NCBI RefSeq assembly: GCF_032921865.1
Contig: NZ_CP136684.1
Location: 1,656,501 to 1,720,500, forward strand
DNA length: 64,000 nucleotides
From: Thalassospira lucentensis
Lineage (GTDB): Bacteria; Pseudomonadota; Alphaproteobacteria; Rhodospirillales; Thalassospiraceae
Direction: 5' to 3'
In this document: one piece after another, positions 26,545 through 36,664 of the stretch
Layout of the letters: each line of letters opens with the position of its first letter
Position numbering within the stretch: position 1 is the stretch's first letter
Notes under the pieces: generated by a model
Database searches by the model: none
Told to the model about the DNA's origin: nothing
Seen by the model: only the letters and a program-made list of their open reading frames with translations
Program-made: the position numbers and the translations under genes

Positions 26545-27216
26545 ATGCGTCAATTACATCATTTCTGGCTATCACCGTTTTCGCGCAAAGTGCGTCTGGT
26601 TCTGGCCGAGAAGAAGCTTGAATTCGAGCTTAAGGCAGAACCTGTCTGGGAGCGACGCGACGCGTTTCTGTCGCTGAACCCGGCGGGCGAAGTGCCTGTT
26701 CTGGAAGAAGAAGACGGCACGGTCCTGTGCGATTCAACCGTGATCTGCGAATATCTGGATGAAGTTTATGCCGACATCCCGCTTTTGGGAGCTGATGCCA
26801 AGGAACGTGCGGAAATCCGCCGCCTTGTCGCGTGGTTTGACGGCAAGTTCAACCGCGAGGTTACCGATCATCTGCTGGGCGAGAAGCTTTTGAAACGCTT
26901 CTTCTCGACAGGCACGCCGGATACCAAAATCCTGCGCGCCGGGCGCACCAATGCAGCCTATCATCTCGATTATATCGGATGGTTGTTTGAACGTCGAAAC
27001 TGGCTGGCGGGTGAACATCTGACCATGGCCGATATTGCCGCAGCTGCCCAGATTTCCGTGATTGATTATATGGGTGATATCAACTGGTCAAAACATCCGC
27101 GTGCTAGGGATTGGTATATGCGGATCAAAAGCCGCCCTGCGATGCGCGACATTCTGGCGGACCGGCAGGCAAGCTTCCCTCCATCCCCGCATTATGCCGA
27201 TCTGGATTTTGAATGA
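26545..27216 (+). CDS. Glutathione S-transferase family protein
   Basis: A 223-residue protein with an N-terminal thioredoxin-like GST domain (LSPFSRKVRLVLAEKKL, LNPAGEVPVLEEEDG, DSTVICEYLDE, the cis-proline and gamma-glutamyl-binding segments) and a helical C-terminal domain (FERRNWLAGEHLTMADIAAA). The serine in SPFSRK is the probable catalytic residue. The ATG at 26545 removes a 29-residue extension that precedes the fold. The following methyltransferase overlaps its stop (ATGA), so the pair is coupled. Substrate unknown. Confidence 0.88.
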   Translation: MRQLHHFWLSPFSRKVRLVLAEKKLEFELKAEPVWERRDAFLSLNPAGEVPVLEEEDGTVLCDSTVICEYLDEVYADIPLLGADAKERAEIRRLVAWFDGKFNREVTDHLLGEKLLKRFFSTGTPDTKILRAGRTNAAYHLDYIGWLFERRNWLAGEHLTMADIAAAAQISVIDYMGDINWSKHPRARDWYMRIKSRPAMRDILADRQASFPPSPHYADLDFE

Positions 27217-28019
27217 CGGGTTCCTCGAAGGTCGACAGCTTTTATCCACAAGGTGGCCTTAACGCCGCCAGCTATGACCTTCGTGCCGAGCTTGATCGCA
27301 AATTATTCGAAGATCCGATCCCGTTTTATCGTGATATTGCCGTCAACATCGGTGGCCCGGTTCTTGAACTGGGCTGCGGGACAGGCTGGATTGCCGCCGC
27401 CATTCGTGAGGCCGGTATTGCGGTTGAGGGGCTTGATCTTTCCGATGCGATGCTGACACAGGCGCGCGCGAAATATCCCGACATGATTTGGCACAAGGGC
27501 GATATGTGCAACTTTGATCTGGGGCGGCAATTTGCCCTGATCATTATTCCGTTTCGCGGATTTCAGGAAATCACTGATGGCAATGATCAGCAGCGATGCC
27601 TTGCCGCGGTCTTTGCTCATTTGCGACCGGGCGGAATGCTGGTTCTTGATCTGATTGATCCGGATTTACGTTATTGTCTGCCGGAAGGTGACCCGGAAAG
27701 TGTTGAACTGCCGCTGTTTCCGATGCCAGATGGCGTTGGTGCGCCAGACAGCCGGTTGCGGATCACTGCGATGGAACGAACCAGCGATCCCCTGACCCAG
27801 CGGTTTGAAGAACATTGGCGGTTCGAGGAAATTGATCTTACGGGCAATGTCCTACGATGCGAGGATTGCTGGCATCATATGCGATGGGTTCATCGCAGTG
27901 AAATGCGGTTGATGTTGCAGATTTCAGGATTTGTTTCGATATCGGAATTTTCTGACTTCAAAGGTAATCCGCCGCGTTATGCCGCCAATCAGGTCTGGAT
28001 GGTAAAACGGCCGGACTGA
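27213..28019 (+). CDS. Class I SAM-dependent methyltransferase
   Basis: A 268-residue Rossmann-fold methyltransferase: motif I VLELGCGTGWIAAA (50-63), the acidic GLDLSDAMLTQAR (motif II), and FVFAHLRPGGMLVLDLID-like LRPGGMLVLDLID (motif post III). Substrate cannot be named. Its ATG overlaps the GST stop by four bases, so the two are a translationally coupled pair. A strong hairpin terminator covers its stop codon. Confidence 0.88.
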   Translation: MTGSSKVDSFYPQGGLNAASYDLRAELDRKLFEDPIPFYRDIAVNIGGPVLELGCGTGWIAAAIREAGIAVEGLDLSDAMLTQARAKYPDMIWHKGDMCNFDLGRQFALIIIPFRGFQEITDGNDQQRCLAAVFAHLRPGGMLVLDLIDPDLRYCLPEGDPESVELPLFPMPDGVGAPDSRLRITAMERTSDPLTQRFEEHWRFEEIDLTGNVLRCEDCWHHMRWVHRSEMRLMLQISGFVSISEFSDFKGNPPRYAANQVWMVKRPD

Positions 28020-28036
28020 TGTCCGGCCGTTTTATT
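28004..28036. terminator. Bidirectional Rho-independent terminator
   Basis: AAAACGGCCGGAC-tgat-GTCCGGCCGTTTT, a perfect 13-base stem (28004-28033) with T/A runs at both ends. It lies between the converging methyltransferase and PstS-like genes and overlaps the TGA of the former. Confidence 0.88.
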
Positions 28037-28051
28037 TAAATCCTGCGCAAC

Positions 28052-29083
28052 CTAATTCCCGGAGAACTTTTGGGCACCTGCCAACGCTTCCTGACGTTCG
28101 TTTTCGGGCAGGGGAACAAGGCCGTTATCAGCCAGCAGGCCTTCTTCGCCGATCACGGCGTCCGAGGTATAGGTTGCGACAAATGCACCCAGCGTGCGGA
28201 CCAGTTGCTGATGATCGTCCTTTACATAAAGGTAAAGTGCACGTGATCCCGGATAGCTGCCATCCAGAATGGTGTCATAATCAGGTGCAACACCATTGAT
28301 CGGAATGCCCTGCATGGCTTCACGGTTGCGATCAAGGTTATTGAAACCCATCACACCATAGGATTTTGGATCTTTTTCAAGTTTGCTGATCACCAGTCGA
28401 TCATTTTCACCTGCCTCGATATAGGCACCATCTTCGCGGATGGTGCGGCAAAGCAGGCGGAAGCTTTCAGGATCGGTCGATTCGAGGCTTGCGATATCGC
28501 TGAATTCGGCACAGCCCTTATCCATCAGAAGCTGTCCCATCAGGTCGCGCGTGCCCGAAGTCGGCGGCGGGCCGTAAACGCGGATCGGAATGTCTGGCAG
28601 GTTGGCGTCGATATCGGACCATTTGACATGCGGGTTCGGAACGCTTGCCCCCTGAACCGGAACGGTGCGTGCCAGTGCCAGATAAAGCTGGCGGGCCGAC
28701 AGCGTCATTGTCGGAGCCTTACGTGATCCCAACAGGACGATGCCGTCATAGCCGATTTTGATTTCGCTGATATTGCGCACCGAATTGGCGGCACAGATGG
28801 CGGTTTCCGAACCGGTTATCTGGCGCGATGCATCGACGATGTCGGGATATTCCGAACCGATTCCGCCGCAGAACAGTTTGAAACCACCGCCCGAGCCGGT
28901 GCTCTCAACCACCGGGGCCGGTTCACCGGTGGTCTTGCCGAAATATTCGGCGACCTTGGTGGTCAGCGGAAAGATCGTCGAAGAACCGACAATCCTGATC
29001 TGGTCGCGGGCCTGTGCCGTGCTGGCGGCAATCATCATCGTTACGGATGCGGCAATGGCGGTCGTGGCAATCAAACGACGCAT
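28052..29083 (-). CDS. PstS-like phosphate ABC transporter substrate-binding protein
   Basis: Periplasmic solute-binding protein of the PstS/phosphate-binding type. The 343-residue product has a signal peptide (MRRLIATTAIAASVTMMIAA, cleavage near AQA-RDQ), then IVGSSTIFPLT, ESTGSGGGFKLFCGG, DASRQITGSE, IGYDGIVLLGS and YGPPPTSGTRD, matching PstS-fold proteins that bind phosphate or a similar anion. I chose the ATG at 29083 because GGGGGA precedes it and the signal peptide starts there. No pstCAB transporter is adjacent; a TPR protein lies upstream on the same strand. Confidence 0.85.
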   Translation of the reverse strand: MRRLIATTAIAASVTMMIAASTAQARDQIRIVGSSTIFPLTTKVAEYFGKTTGEPAPVVESTGSGGGFKLFCGGIGSEYPDIVDASRQITGSETAICAANSVRNISEIKIGYDGIVLLGSRKAPTMTLSARQLYLALARTVPVQGASVPNPHVKWSDIDANLPDIPIRVYGPPPTSGTRDLMGQLLMDKGCAEFSDIASLESTDPESFRLLCRTIREDGAYIEAGENDRLVISKLEKDPKSYGVMGFNNLDRNREAMQGIPINGVAPDYDTILDGSYPGSRALYLYVKDDHQQLVRTLGAFVATYTSDAVIGEEGLLADNGLVPLPENERQEALAGAQKFSGN

Positions 29084-29155
29084 GGGGTCCCCCGGCTGAA
29101 AATCTGGCGATATGGTCCCGAAACCGGCGGGCACATATCAAATGCGGATCAGAAC

Positions 29156-29968
29156 CTATTCCGATCCGGTCTGAACATCCATCTTTTCTATATTCGCTCT
29201 TGCCGCATCAGCGACAGGGGTTCCGTTTGAATTTTCTATGACAGTTAGATAATCCTGACGCGCAAGATCGTTATTTTCGGCAATCCGATGCAGGTTTGCA
29301 CGTTCGAAAAGCGCCTGAATATTGTTGGGGGATAGTTCCAGAGCGCGTTGAATATCGGTCATGGCGAGGTCGTAGGTTTCCAGCATACGCCATGCCGTGC
29401 CACGATAGATCAGGGCTTCGACATTGTCTGGATCAAGATCAAGCGCATTGTTCAGATCGTCGATCGAGTCCCAATACTGCCCGGCCATGCCCAGAACCAT
29501 TGCCCGATCAACCCAAAGGGTTGGATCGTTTTTGACCATGTCCAAGGCACGTGATTGATCGCGCCAGGCAAACTCAAGATTGCCAGCCATCATCCAGCTT
29601 TGCCCGGCTTGTGCCAGAAGCCCGGCAACGACCTGTTGGGGGGATGTGCTTTCATCGGCAAGTGCATCAAGGCGGGTTGCGGCTTCTTCGTATTTTTCAA
29701 GCGCAATCAGCGCGACCGCGACACAATGCTTTGCCGGTTCCCCGCCACCCATATCGCGCCATGCAATGGCACTTTCAAACCCGTCTTCTGGTTTGAGGCG
29801 AGCGAGTTTCAGGCAGTCCTGATATTGCCTGGCGTCATCGGCACTCATATTTGTGCCTTGTGCCAAGGCCTGTCTTTGCGTGCCAAACGAAACCAGCATC
29901 ATGCCAAACAGGGTCATCGCAACGAGTGATGATGCGCGCAAGGTTTTGCGTGCAAACAGTTCAGACAT
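29156..29968 (-). CDS. Exported tetratricopeptide-repeat protein
   Basis: A 270-residue protein with an N-terminal signal or anchor (RASSLVAMTLFGMMLVSFG, then QALAQ cleavage-like end) and at least three TPR units, clearest at PTLWVDRAMVLGMAGQYWDS, DNVEALIYRGTAWRMLETYD and NNIQALFERANLHRIAENND. TPR modules mediate protein contacts; the partner is unknown. It lies 72 bases upstream of the PstS-like gene on the same strand, so both may be exported and co-expressed. Confidence 0.75.
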   Translation of the reverse strand: MSELFARKTLRASSLVAMTLFGMMLVSFGTQRQALAQGTNMSADDARQYQDCLKLARLKPEDGFESAIAWRDMGGGEPAKHCVAVALIALEKYEEAATRLDALADESTSPQQVVAGLLAQAGQSWMMAGNLEFAWRDQSRALDMVKNDPTLWVDRAMVLGMAGQYWDSIDDLNNALDLDPDNVEALIYRGTAWRMLETYDLAMTDIQRALELSPNNIQALFERANLHRIAENNDLARQDYLTVIENSNGTPVADAARANIEKMDVQTGSE

Positions 29969-30198
29969 GGTAGGCCTTTCAGTTTGGCGTCAGTTTTAAA
30001 AGCGACGAGGCGTTGGCCAGCATACGGGTGTATTGCTCGTACCGACCAGAACCTGTTTATCAGGTCCGCATTGCAAATCATGAAAGCGGCAAGAAAATGA
30101 TTGTGATTTCAAACTTTCCGCAACATGGTCCGGAAAGCTTTTGTCACGGTCGACCGGGGCCGATAGTGTTCCACGCTTAGAGATAGTCTCCCCGGCAT

Positions 30199-31116
30199 AT
30201 GGATTTGATAATGACCGAAAAGCTGTTTTGCTTCGGATTGGGATTTTCAACACGCCTTGTCACCAATCATCTGCGCGAGGAAGGCTGGAAAATAGCCGGT
30301 ACCACGCGCAGTGTGGAAAAGGCTGACTCGTTACGCGCGCAGGGGATCGAGCCGCACATTTTTTCCGATGACGTGCCGGTGGCCGACATTCGCGACGTCC
30401 TGAAAGGTGTCACCCATGTCCTGATTTCGGCACCACCGGGGGGGAATGGTGATCCTGTTCTGGCCCATCATGCCGGTGATCTTGCCGCCCTGCCCAGGGG
30501 AACATGGATCGGATATCTGTCGACAACAGGTGTTTATGGCGACCGCGATGGTGCGACCGTTACCGAAGAAGACGACCTGATACCAAGTGGCAAACGTGGT
30601 CGCAGACGGGTGGCCGCAGAAAAGGCATGGTTCGATCTGGGGCAGCGTCATGGTCTTTGTGTGCAAAGTTTCCGATTGGCCGGGATTTACGGACCGGGAC
30701 GTAATGCCCTGGAAACGGTTCGATCCGGACGGGCGCGGCGGGTTGTAAAGCCCGGACAGGTTTTTTCACGTATCCATGTCGAAGATATTGCACAGACGGT
30801 TCTGGCATCCATCAAACGTCCGAATGCCGGTGCAGCTTATAATGTGTGTGACGATGATGCCGCCCCGCCGCAGGATGTAATTGCTTATGCCTGTGGTTTG
30901 CTTGGCATGGATCCGCCGCCGGAGGAGGATTTCGAGACAGCCAATCTGAGCCCGATGGCTGCAAGCTTTTATGAAGATAACAAGAGGGTGGCCAATGACC
31001 GGATCAAGTCCGAGCTTGGTGTGAAGCTGCGTTTTGCCGACTACAAGGCGGGTTTACTGGCGCTACATGACGAAATATTGGCTAAAATCAACGGGGCCGG
31101 GACAGATACGCTTTAA
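30199..31116 (+). CDS. NAD(P)-binding epimerase/reductase (YeeZ-like SDR)
   Basis: A 305-residue extended-SDR-like protein: the N-terminal LFCFGLGFSTRLVTNHL replaces the usual GxxGxxG with GLGFST, as in YeeZ-type proteins, followed by VLISAPPGG, YLSTTGVYGDRDGATV with the active-site tyrosine region, and RLAGIYGPGRN. Substrate unknown. Start ATG at 30199; ATG at 30211 (MTEK) is an alternative. It is upstream of the NDUFA9-like gene but with its own spacing. Confidence 0.8.
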   Translation: MDLIMTEKLFCFGLGFSTRLVTNHLREEGWKIAGTTRSVEKADSLRAQGIEPHIFSDDVPVADIRDVLKGVTHVLISAPPGGNGDPVLAHHAGDLAALPRGTWIGYLSTTGVYGDRDGATVTEEDDLIPSGKRGRRRVAAEKAWFDLGQRHGLCVQSFRLAGIYGPGRNALETVRSGRARRVVKPGQVFSRIHVEDIAQTVLASIKRPNAGAAYNVCDDDAAPPQDVIAYACGLLGMDPPPEEDFETANLSPMAASFYEDNKRVANDRIKSELGVKLRFADYKAGLLALHDEILAKINGAGTDTL

Positions 31117-31126
31117 AAGGGCATTG

Positions 31127-31154
31127 TTGACGCACCCTGCGGGTCGTATATAAC
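31127..31154 (+). promoter_or_regulatory. Sigma-70-type promoter for the NDUFA9-like gene
   Basis: TTGACG (31127-31132), 16-base spacer, TATAAC (31149-31154), with about 110 bases to the next start. A good match to the housekeeping consensus. Confidence 0.55.
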
Positions 31155-31267
31155 CGCTTAGGAATTTTGATCGGGCCGATATCCGCATTTGGCCCTGATG
31201 GTACCCAGCGCCGGGTCGTGATGGCGGGATCATCGCGACATCATCGGCCGGCAAGGAGAGAGCAAGC

Positions 31268-32275
31268 ATGGATCGTCGTATCGTAACCGTTTTTGGCGGC
31301 ACCGGATTTGTCGGGCGTCATATCGTCAAGCGTTTGCTTGAGCGTGACTTTATCGTCCGCGTTCCGACCCGCAGCTTTGAGCGCGTCAAGAAACTGAAGC
31401 CGATGGGCTATCTTGGGCAGGTGGTTCCGGTACATTGCGATGTTCGCAATGAAGAGTCGATCAAAGGCGCGATCGAAGGCTCCGAAGCGGTGATCAACCT
31501 GCTGGGCATTCTGTATCAGCGAGGCAGCAGCAGCTTCATGAATATCCATGTCAAAGCCGCAAAACGTATTGCCGAAGAAGCCAAGGCCTGTGGTGTTAAA
31601 ACCTTCCTGCACATGTCCGCCCTTGGCGTTGATAAGAATCCGCATGCGCTTTATGCGACTTCGAAACTGGCTGGTGAGAAGGCTGTTCGCGCAGCTTTCC
31701 CGGATGCAGTGATTTTCCGCCCGTCGGTTATTTTTGGTCCGGAAGATAATTTCCTGAACCAGTTTGCCACCATGGCGCGTTATTCCCCGGTTCTGCCGGT
31801 TATTGGTGCGCCGGGCCTGCCGAAGGTCGAACTCGATAAAGGCAAGGTCGACATGCTTGGCGATGGTGGTCCGAAATTCCAGCCGGTCTATGTAGCCGAC
31901 GTAGCCGAAGCGTTCGTAACTGCACTGGTCGAGGGCAAATCTGCTGGCAAGACCTATGAGTTGGGTGGGCCGGAAGTATACAGCTTTATGGGACTTCTGC
32001 GCGATATGCTGCAGATGACCCGTCAACGCGCCATTCTGATGCCCGTACCGTTCTGGTTGGCATCGATCAAGGCGTTCTTCCTGCAATTCCTGCCTAAGCC
32101 GCTTTTGACCCCGGATCAGGTTCGGTTGCTTAAAATCGACAATGTCGTTTCCGAAGGTGCTGAAGGTTTTGCCGAACTTGGTATTACGCCCAACAGCGTT
32201 GAAGCGATTGCGCCGACCTATCTGAAACGTTTCTGCCCGCCGCGCAAAAGTGGTGAATTCCGCCGCTTTGTCTGA
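31268..32275 (+). CDS. NDUFA9-like NAD(P)-binding protein (complex I accessory family)
   Basis: A 335-residue atypical SDR related to the mitochondrial complex I subunit NDUFA9: VTVFGGTGFVGRHIVKRLL (NAD-binding), VINLLGILYQRG, HMSALGVDKNPHALYATSKLAGEKAV and RPSVIFGPEDNFLNQF. The family is widespread in Alphaproteobacteria; a role in quinone/respiratory function is proposed. An AAGGAGAGAG site precedes the ATG. It has its own promoter and a strong terminator. Confidence 0.9.
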   Translation: MDRRIVTVFGGTGFVGRHIVKRLLERDFIVRVPTRSFERVKKLKPMGYLGQVVPVHCDVRNEESIKGAIEGSEAVINLLGILYQRGSSSFMNIHVKAAKRIAEEAKACGVKTFLHMSALGVDKNPHALYATSKLAGEKAVRAAFPDAVIFRPSVIFGPEDNFLNQFATMARYSPVLPVIGAPGLPKVELDKGKVDMLGDGGPKFQPVYVADVAEAFVTALVEGKSAGKTYELGGPEVYSFMGLLRDMLQMTRQRAILMPVPFWLASIKAFFLQFLPKPLLTPDQVRLLKIDNVVSEGAEGFAELGITPNSVEAIAPTYLKRFCPPRKSGEFRRFV

Positions 32276-32299
32276 TCGGATGTTGTTGCAGAAGTGATA

Positions 32300-32335
32300 A
32301 AAAAGCCCCGCCGATGGATTTCGGCGGGGCTTTTT
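32300..32335. terminator. Bidirectional Rho-independent terminator
   Basis: A perfect 15-base stem, AAAAAGCCCCGCCGA (32300-32314) and TCGGCGGGGCTTTTT (32321-32335), between the converging NDUFA9-like and chemoreceptor genes. Confidence 0.92.
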
Positions 32336-32352
32336 CTTTGGGTCTAGGCTAA

Positions 32353-34500
32353 CTAACCGGCGCGAACGCGGGCGACAAAGTTGTTCGCCTCGTCCTGAAG
32401 GCGATGTGCCTTTTGCAGAAGTTCTTCGGCCGTGTTGCGGGTCGAACCCGAGAGGTCCTGAACCGCTTCGGCGGCACGTGAAACATTAAGCATGTTTTCT
32501 GATACGTGACGTACACCATTGGCTGCTTCTTCGGAACCGCTGGCAATTTCGGCGGTGGCGGCACCCTGTTGGCGCATGGCGGCTGCGATTGAGCTTGAGA
32601 TCGTATCGATTTCGCCAATAGTCTGGGCGATGGTCGAAATCATTTCGACGGCTTCGGTGCTGACCGCACGCATTTCATTGATCTGCTTGCCGATATCCTC
32701 GGTCGCGCGCTGTGTCTGGGATGCCAGGTTCTTGACCTCGTTTGCCACAACGGCAAAGCCCTTGCCTGCATCCCCGGCACGCGCGGCTTCGATGGTCGCG
32801 TTAAGAGCCAGAAGGTTGGTTTGATCGGCAATGGTCGTAATCAGCTCGATAACTTCGCCGATACGATCCGCGGTTTCGGACATCTGGCGAACAGTTTCAT
32901 CAGATTTGCGGGCTTCGGAAACGGCAGAGCGGGAAACCTCCTCCGCCTTGGAAACCTGTCGTTCAATTTCTGCAATCGATGCAGACAGTTCTTCGGTCGC
33001 GGAAGAAACCGAACTGACATTCTGGGAGGCATTCTGGGATGCTTCGCTGACTTCGATGGCACGATGAACGTTGTCACCGGCATTCTGCGCCATGTTATCG
33101 GCGGCATCGCGCATATCGCCAACCTGTGAAAGTAATTCGGTGACAAGGCCGTTGACCGAGCTTTCAAAGCCGTTCGCCATTTCAAGCAAAGCCTCGCGAC
33201 GCTGTTCTTCGGCACGGCGTTCGGCGGCCTTGTTTTCCTCGCGCAGTTTTTCGGCGTCGCGGGCATTTTCGCGGAAGGTTTCAACAGCGGCGGCCATATC
33301 GGCAATCTCGTCACTACCACGATCGGAAACCGGTGTTTCAAGATCGCCATTGGTCAGCCTACCCATCGCAGAACTTAACCCGATAAGGCGGGCCAGCAGG
33401 TTACGTTGCACATACAGCCAGATGATCAGGCCAGAAATGACGATTGCGGCCACGGCGACACCGATCATTGCCTTTTCTGCGGCGCTGATCGTGGTTGAAA
33501 CATCGTGGTTTGCATCGTCGATCTTTGCGCGCATATCGCTCAGAAGACGGTCGGCTGTCGAACCGATTGCTTGCGATGTTGCAGTTGTTTTTGCCAGCAG
33601 TTCATCAAGCGATTTTTCATCCTCGATTTCCTTCTGGCGCAGGCTGAACAGGTTATTGCCGTTATTGGGATTAAGGCCGTTTGAAATTGCCGTGAAAGCG
33701 GTCTGAGCCTTTTCGCGTGGCGTATCGAGCGGGATTTCAGCGATGCTGCTTTCCATCTGGGTCAGGACGGGGCCGGACCAGAACTTGATGCGATCAAGGT
33801 CCTCCTGATTGGCAGCTGTTGCCGTCATGCGGGCCAGATCGGGGATTTTCAATGCTACGGCACGCAGTTCCGCCATATTCTGCGACGTCAGTGCATCTTC
33901 GTCGAGAAGCTTGTCGAGCATTTCAAATGCTTTGTCGGATTTTTCCGGATCGCCGACCAGCCCGTAAAGTTCGCCTGCATTATTGGTTAACTGCATGTTG
34001 GCATTGGTTGACAGTTCACGGGCAATCAGTTCAACGGCATTCGTCGATGTGACGACGTCGCCCAGCATGGCGTTATGAGCGCTGCGCGTGTTGAACAGAC
34101 TACGCATGGTGTCCTGTAACAACCGGATATTGACGATCATTTCACCGGTCTGGCTGGAAAATTCGTTCAGAATCGTACCGTCAACGCCATGCATCGCCAA
34201 TGTTGCGATCTGGTCGTTCATGACATTTTCGGTTTCATCAAGATTTGCGGTGGCAGCCGCGACCTGATCTTCGTTGCGCGCGCTGGCGACGGCGCGCGCC
34301 ATGCTGATGACCGCGTCGCTGCGGGAATAAAGTTCCTGGCCGGAAATCAGGGCCGGGATAGCATCATTCGCAACGATTTTCTGCTGTTGTTCGGTAATTC
34401 TAAAAGAAAACACCGCCATAGCGGCGGCACATACGGCGAGCAAGGCAATTGGCACAATCGCCAACATCAACCTTCCGCGCAAACCAATTTTGCCGGTCAT
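32353..34500 (-). CDS. Membrane methyl-accepting chemotaxis protein
   Basis: A 715-residue chemoreceptor. A transmembrane helix near residues 12-35 ([20 protein letters not shown]) starts a long periplasmic helical sensor domain with [14 protein letters not shown], ended by a second helix ([20 protein letters not shown], about 340-360), a HAMP domain ([20 protein letters not shown]...), and a cytoplasmic signalling domain whose hairpin tip reads [28 protein letters not shown] and [15 protein letters not shown] at 34500 follows GGGA. No cytosolic CheR pentapeptide is evident at the C-terminus. It transmits ligand signals to CheA/CheW encoded elsewhere. Confidence 0.95.
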   Translation of the reverse strand: MTGKIGLRGRLMLAIVPIALLAVCAAAMAVFSFRITEQQQKIVANDAIPALISGQELYSRSDAVISMARAVASARNEDQVAAATANLDETENVMNDQIATLAMHGVDGTILNEFSSQTGEMIVNIRLLQDTMRSLFNTRSAHNAMLGDVVTSTNAVELIARELSTNANMQLTNNAGELYGLVGDPEKSDKAFEMLDKLLDEDALTSQNMAELRAVALKIPDLARMTATAANQEDLDRIKFWSGPVLTQMESSIAEIPLDTPREKAQTAFTAISNGLNPNNGNNLFSLRQKEIEDEKSLDELLAKTTATSQAIGSTADRLLSDMRAKIDDANHDVSTTISAAEKAMIGVAVAAIVISGLIIWLYVQRNLLARLIGLSSAMGRLTNGDLETPVSDRGSDEIADMAAAVETFRENARDAEKLREENKAAERRAEEQRREALLEMANGFESSVNGLVTELLSQVGDMRDAADNMAQNAGDNVHRAIEVSEASQNASQNVSSVSSATEELSASIAEIERQVSKAEEVSRSAVSEARKSDETVRQMSETADRIGEVIELITTIADQTNLLALNATIEAARAGDAGKGFAVVANEVKNLASQTQRATEDIGKQINEMRAVSTEAVEMISTIAQTIGEIDTISSSIAAAMRQQGAATAEIASGSEEAANGVRHVSENMLNVSRAAEAVQDLSGSTRNTAEELLQKAHRLQDEANNFVARVRAG

Positions 34501-34614
34501 TACAGTTCCCACTCATGGAATTCAGGGTGTCGGCGGCTATTTTTGCCGTTCTCGACTGATAATTCTGGACCGCCCTGAAAGGTCCATAATTGGGATTAGG
34601 AATATCGCCGAAAA

Positions 34615-35400
34615 TCAGACACTGGCAAGAGTGTTTCTGACTTTTTCAATTATTTCATATATGGCCTCAGCCTGTTCAACCGGTGCCGCACCGGGACGTT
34701 CTACCATGATGATCGGGATGTTCAGTTCGCGTGCCGCAAGAATCTTGGCCTCTGTAGCCGACCCGCCGCTGTTTTTACTGACAATCACATCAATTTCGTA
34801 GCGCTGCAAAAGTTCGATTTCGCCTTCGACGGTAAAGGGACCACGCGCGATCAGCCATTCACCGAATGCAAGGTTGAATGGATCCTTGGGGGACTCGACA
34901 GTCCGGACCAGGAGCCATGTTTTTTCCAGTCCTTCGAAATGGGCAAGATCCTTGCGCCCGCTTGCGATCAAGGCGCGTCTTCCGTGGTCGGGCAGGATTT
35001 GGGCTGCTTCTTGAAGGCTTCTGACCATGATCCAGCGGTCTTTATCCGTTTTTTGCCATGCAGATCGCTGAAACTGAATGCAGGGCGTTGCCACCGCGTG
35101 ACAGGCTTGGGCAATGTGACTGGATATCTGGGTGGCATATGGGTGTGTTGCATCAATCACGAGATCGATTTTTTCCGAACCCAGACAGGATATGATGCCT
35201 TCGGCCCCGCCAAATCCGCCAATACGGACAGGGATGCCGTCTGGTAATCTTGGTGCGCTGGTGCGACCGGCAAGAGAAAGCTGCAGACGCACATCCGATC
35301 CGAATTCCTGCAACAGATCAGCAGCAATACGATTGGCATCCCCCGTACCGCCAAAAATAAGAATGTTTAGCGGTGTAGCTGTGCTTCGTGGGGGGATCAT
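34615..35400 (-). CDS. cobK: Precorrin-6A / cobalt-precorrin-6A reductase
   Basis: NADPH-dependent reduction of the macrocycle before the CobL step. The 261-residue protein begins ILIFGGTGDANRIAADL (nucleotide binding), and has IDATHPYATQISSHIAQAC and DVIVSKNSGGSATEAKILAARE, the diagnostic CobK/CbiJ segments. It lies 26 bases downstream of cbiD on the minus strand, a two-gene unit away from the main cobalamin operon. Confidence 0.94.
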   Translation of the reverse strand: MIPPRSTATPLNILIFGGTGDANRIAADLLQEFGSDVRLQLSLAGRTSAPRLPDGIPVRIGGFGGAEGIISCLGSEKIDLVIDATHPYATQISSHIAQACHAVATPCIQFQRSAWQKTDKDRWIMVRSLQEAAQILPDHGRRALIASGRKDLAHFEGLEKTWLLVRTVESPKDPFNLAFGEWLIARGPFTVEGEIELLQRYEIDVIVSKNSGGSATEAKILAARELNIPIIMVERPGAAPVEQAEAIYEIIEKVRNTLASV

Positions 35401-35426
35401 GTGTTGCGGGCCTGTTTTTGTTAATT

Positions 35427-36560
35427 TTAAAGGTTCGGGTTTGTCGCTTTGGCAGGAAGAAAGGCGTCAAAATCGCCATGTCCGGCACGGGCAACAATCC
35501 TGCCAGCGCGATCAACGACGACAATTTCGATGGCGGAGGCACCGTCTATTGTTGCGCGGGCAGCTTCAGCGGCCTGAAGGGCAATGGTTCGTGCTATGTC
35601 AACGTTTCGGGATGTGCAAAGTTCCAGAACCTGCTTGGCAGTATTGGCGCTGGCAATTTCGGATACGAGACCGGTATCACCTCCAAGCGCGGCAACGGTT
35701 TCAGCAAGTTTTTCGAAATCGACTTCGGATCGGCTGCTATGCAGGTCCATATGTCCCTGTGCCAGTTTTACCAGTTTGGCAAAGCCGCCTGAAATTGTGA
35801 CAAATTCGACCGGATGGCGACGCAGATATTTCAGCATGCCGCCAACGAAATCACCCATATCGAGGATCGCCTCGTCCGGCAAACTGTAAAATTGCCGAAT
35901 GGCAGCTTCGGACGTTTTGCCGGTGGCCCCGGCCACATGTCTGCGACCGGTGGCGCGCGCGACATCAATGCCGCGATGAATGGAATGGATCCATGCCGAA
36001 CAGCTGAACGGGATCACAACGCCGGTGGTGCCCAATACGGAAAGCCCGCCAACAATTCCAAGCCGCGGGTTCCAGGTTTTCAGGGCGATCTCCTGCCCGC
36101 CGGGAATGGAAATTTCAATTTCGACATCGGCAGTTGCGTTAAACCGGTTTGCCAGTTCGACGATCTGCTGTGTCATCATTTCGCGCGGTTTGGGGTTGAT
36201 CGCGGCTTCGCCAACCGGGATTGGCAGGCCGGGTTTCGTAATCATCCCGACACCGTCGCCCGCACGGAAAGTGATGCCTGAACCCTGTTGTCCATGTCGG
36301 ATTGTTGCGATGATTTCCGCGCCATGGGTGACATCGGGGTCATCGCCGGCATCCTTGATCACGCTTGCCCGCGCCCAGCCTTCGCCTGTTTCAGCCTTGA
36401 TCAGGCTAAAGGAGGGTGTTTCGCCTCGGGGAAGGGTGATGGTGACCGGATCGGGAAACTCACCAGAAAGCAGGGCTTGCCACGCCGCACGGGTTGCGGC
36501 GGTCGCACAGGCCCCCGTTGTCCATCCCTTGCGTAGTGGTCCGTCCGGCTTTCGGGTCAT
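35427..36560 (-). CDS. cbiD: Cobalt-precorrin-5B C1-methyltransferase
   Basis: Methylates C-1 in the oxygen-independent pathway; its presence, with CbiG and CbiX, indicates a cobalt-early route in place of aerobic CobF. The 377-residue protein begins RKGWTTGACATAATRAAW, has the GDGVGMITKPGLPIPVGEAAINP and TGRRHVAGATGKTSEA segments, all CbiD signatures. It is divergent from cobA across a 234-base gap and upstream of cobK on the same strand. Confidence 0.94.
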   Translation of the reverse strand: MTRKPDGPLRKGWTTGACATAATRAAWQALLSGEFPDPVTITLPRGETPSFSLIKAETGEGWARASVIKDAGDDPDVTHGAEIIATIRHGQQGSGITFRAGDGVGMITKPGLPIPVGEAAINPKPREMMTQQIVELANRFNATADVEIEISIPGGQEIALKTWNPRLGIVGGLSVLGTTGVVIPFSCSAWIHSIHRGIDVARATGRRHVAGATGKTSEAAIRQFYSLPDEAILDMGDFVGGMLKYLRRHPVEFVTISGGFAKLVKLAQGHMDLHSSRSEVDFEKLAETVAALGGDTGLVSEIASANTAKQVLELCTSRNVDIARTIALQAAEAARATIDGASAIEIVVVDRAGRIVARAGHGDFDAFLPAKATNPNL

Positions 36561-36648
36561 GCGGCAGGTGATCCCGGTTTATGGCTATGAATATCTGGGT
36601 TAACCATTATTATGGCTGCATGCTTTTTTGTCAGAGTTTCTCTATTAA

Positions 36649-36664
36649 ACATTAAAATTAATGT
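36649..36664. promoter_or_regulatory. Inverted repeat in the cbiD/cobA divergent region
   Basis: ACATTA-aaat-TAATGT, a 6-base perfect inverted repeat about 90 bases upstream of cbiD and 130 upstream of cobA. It may be a regulator site for either gene. The gap carries no riboswitch core. Confidence 0.25.
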
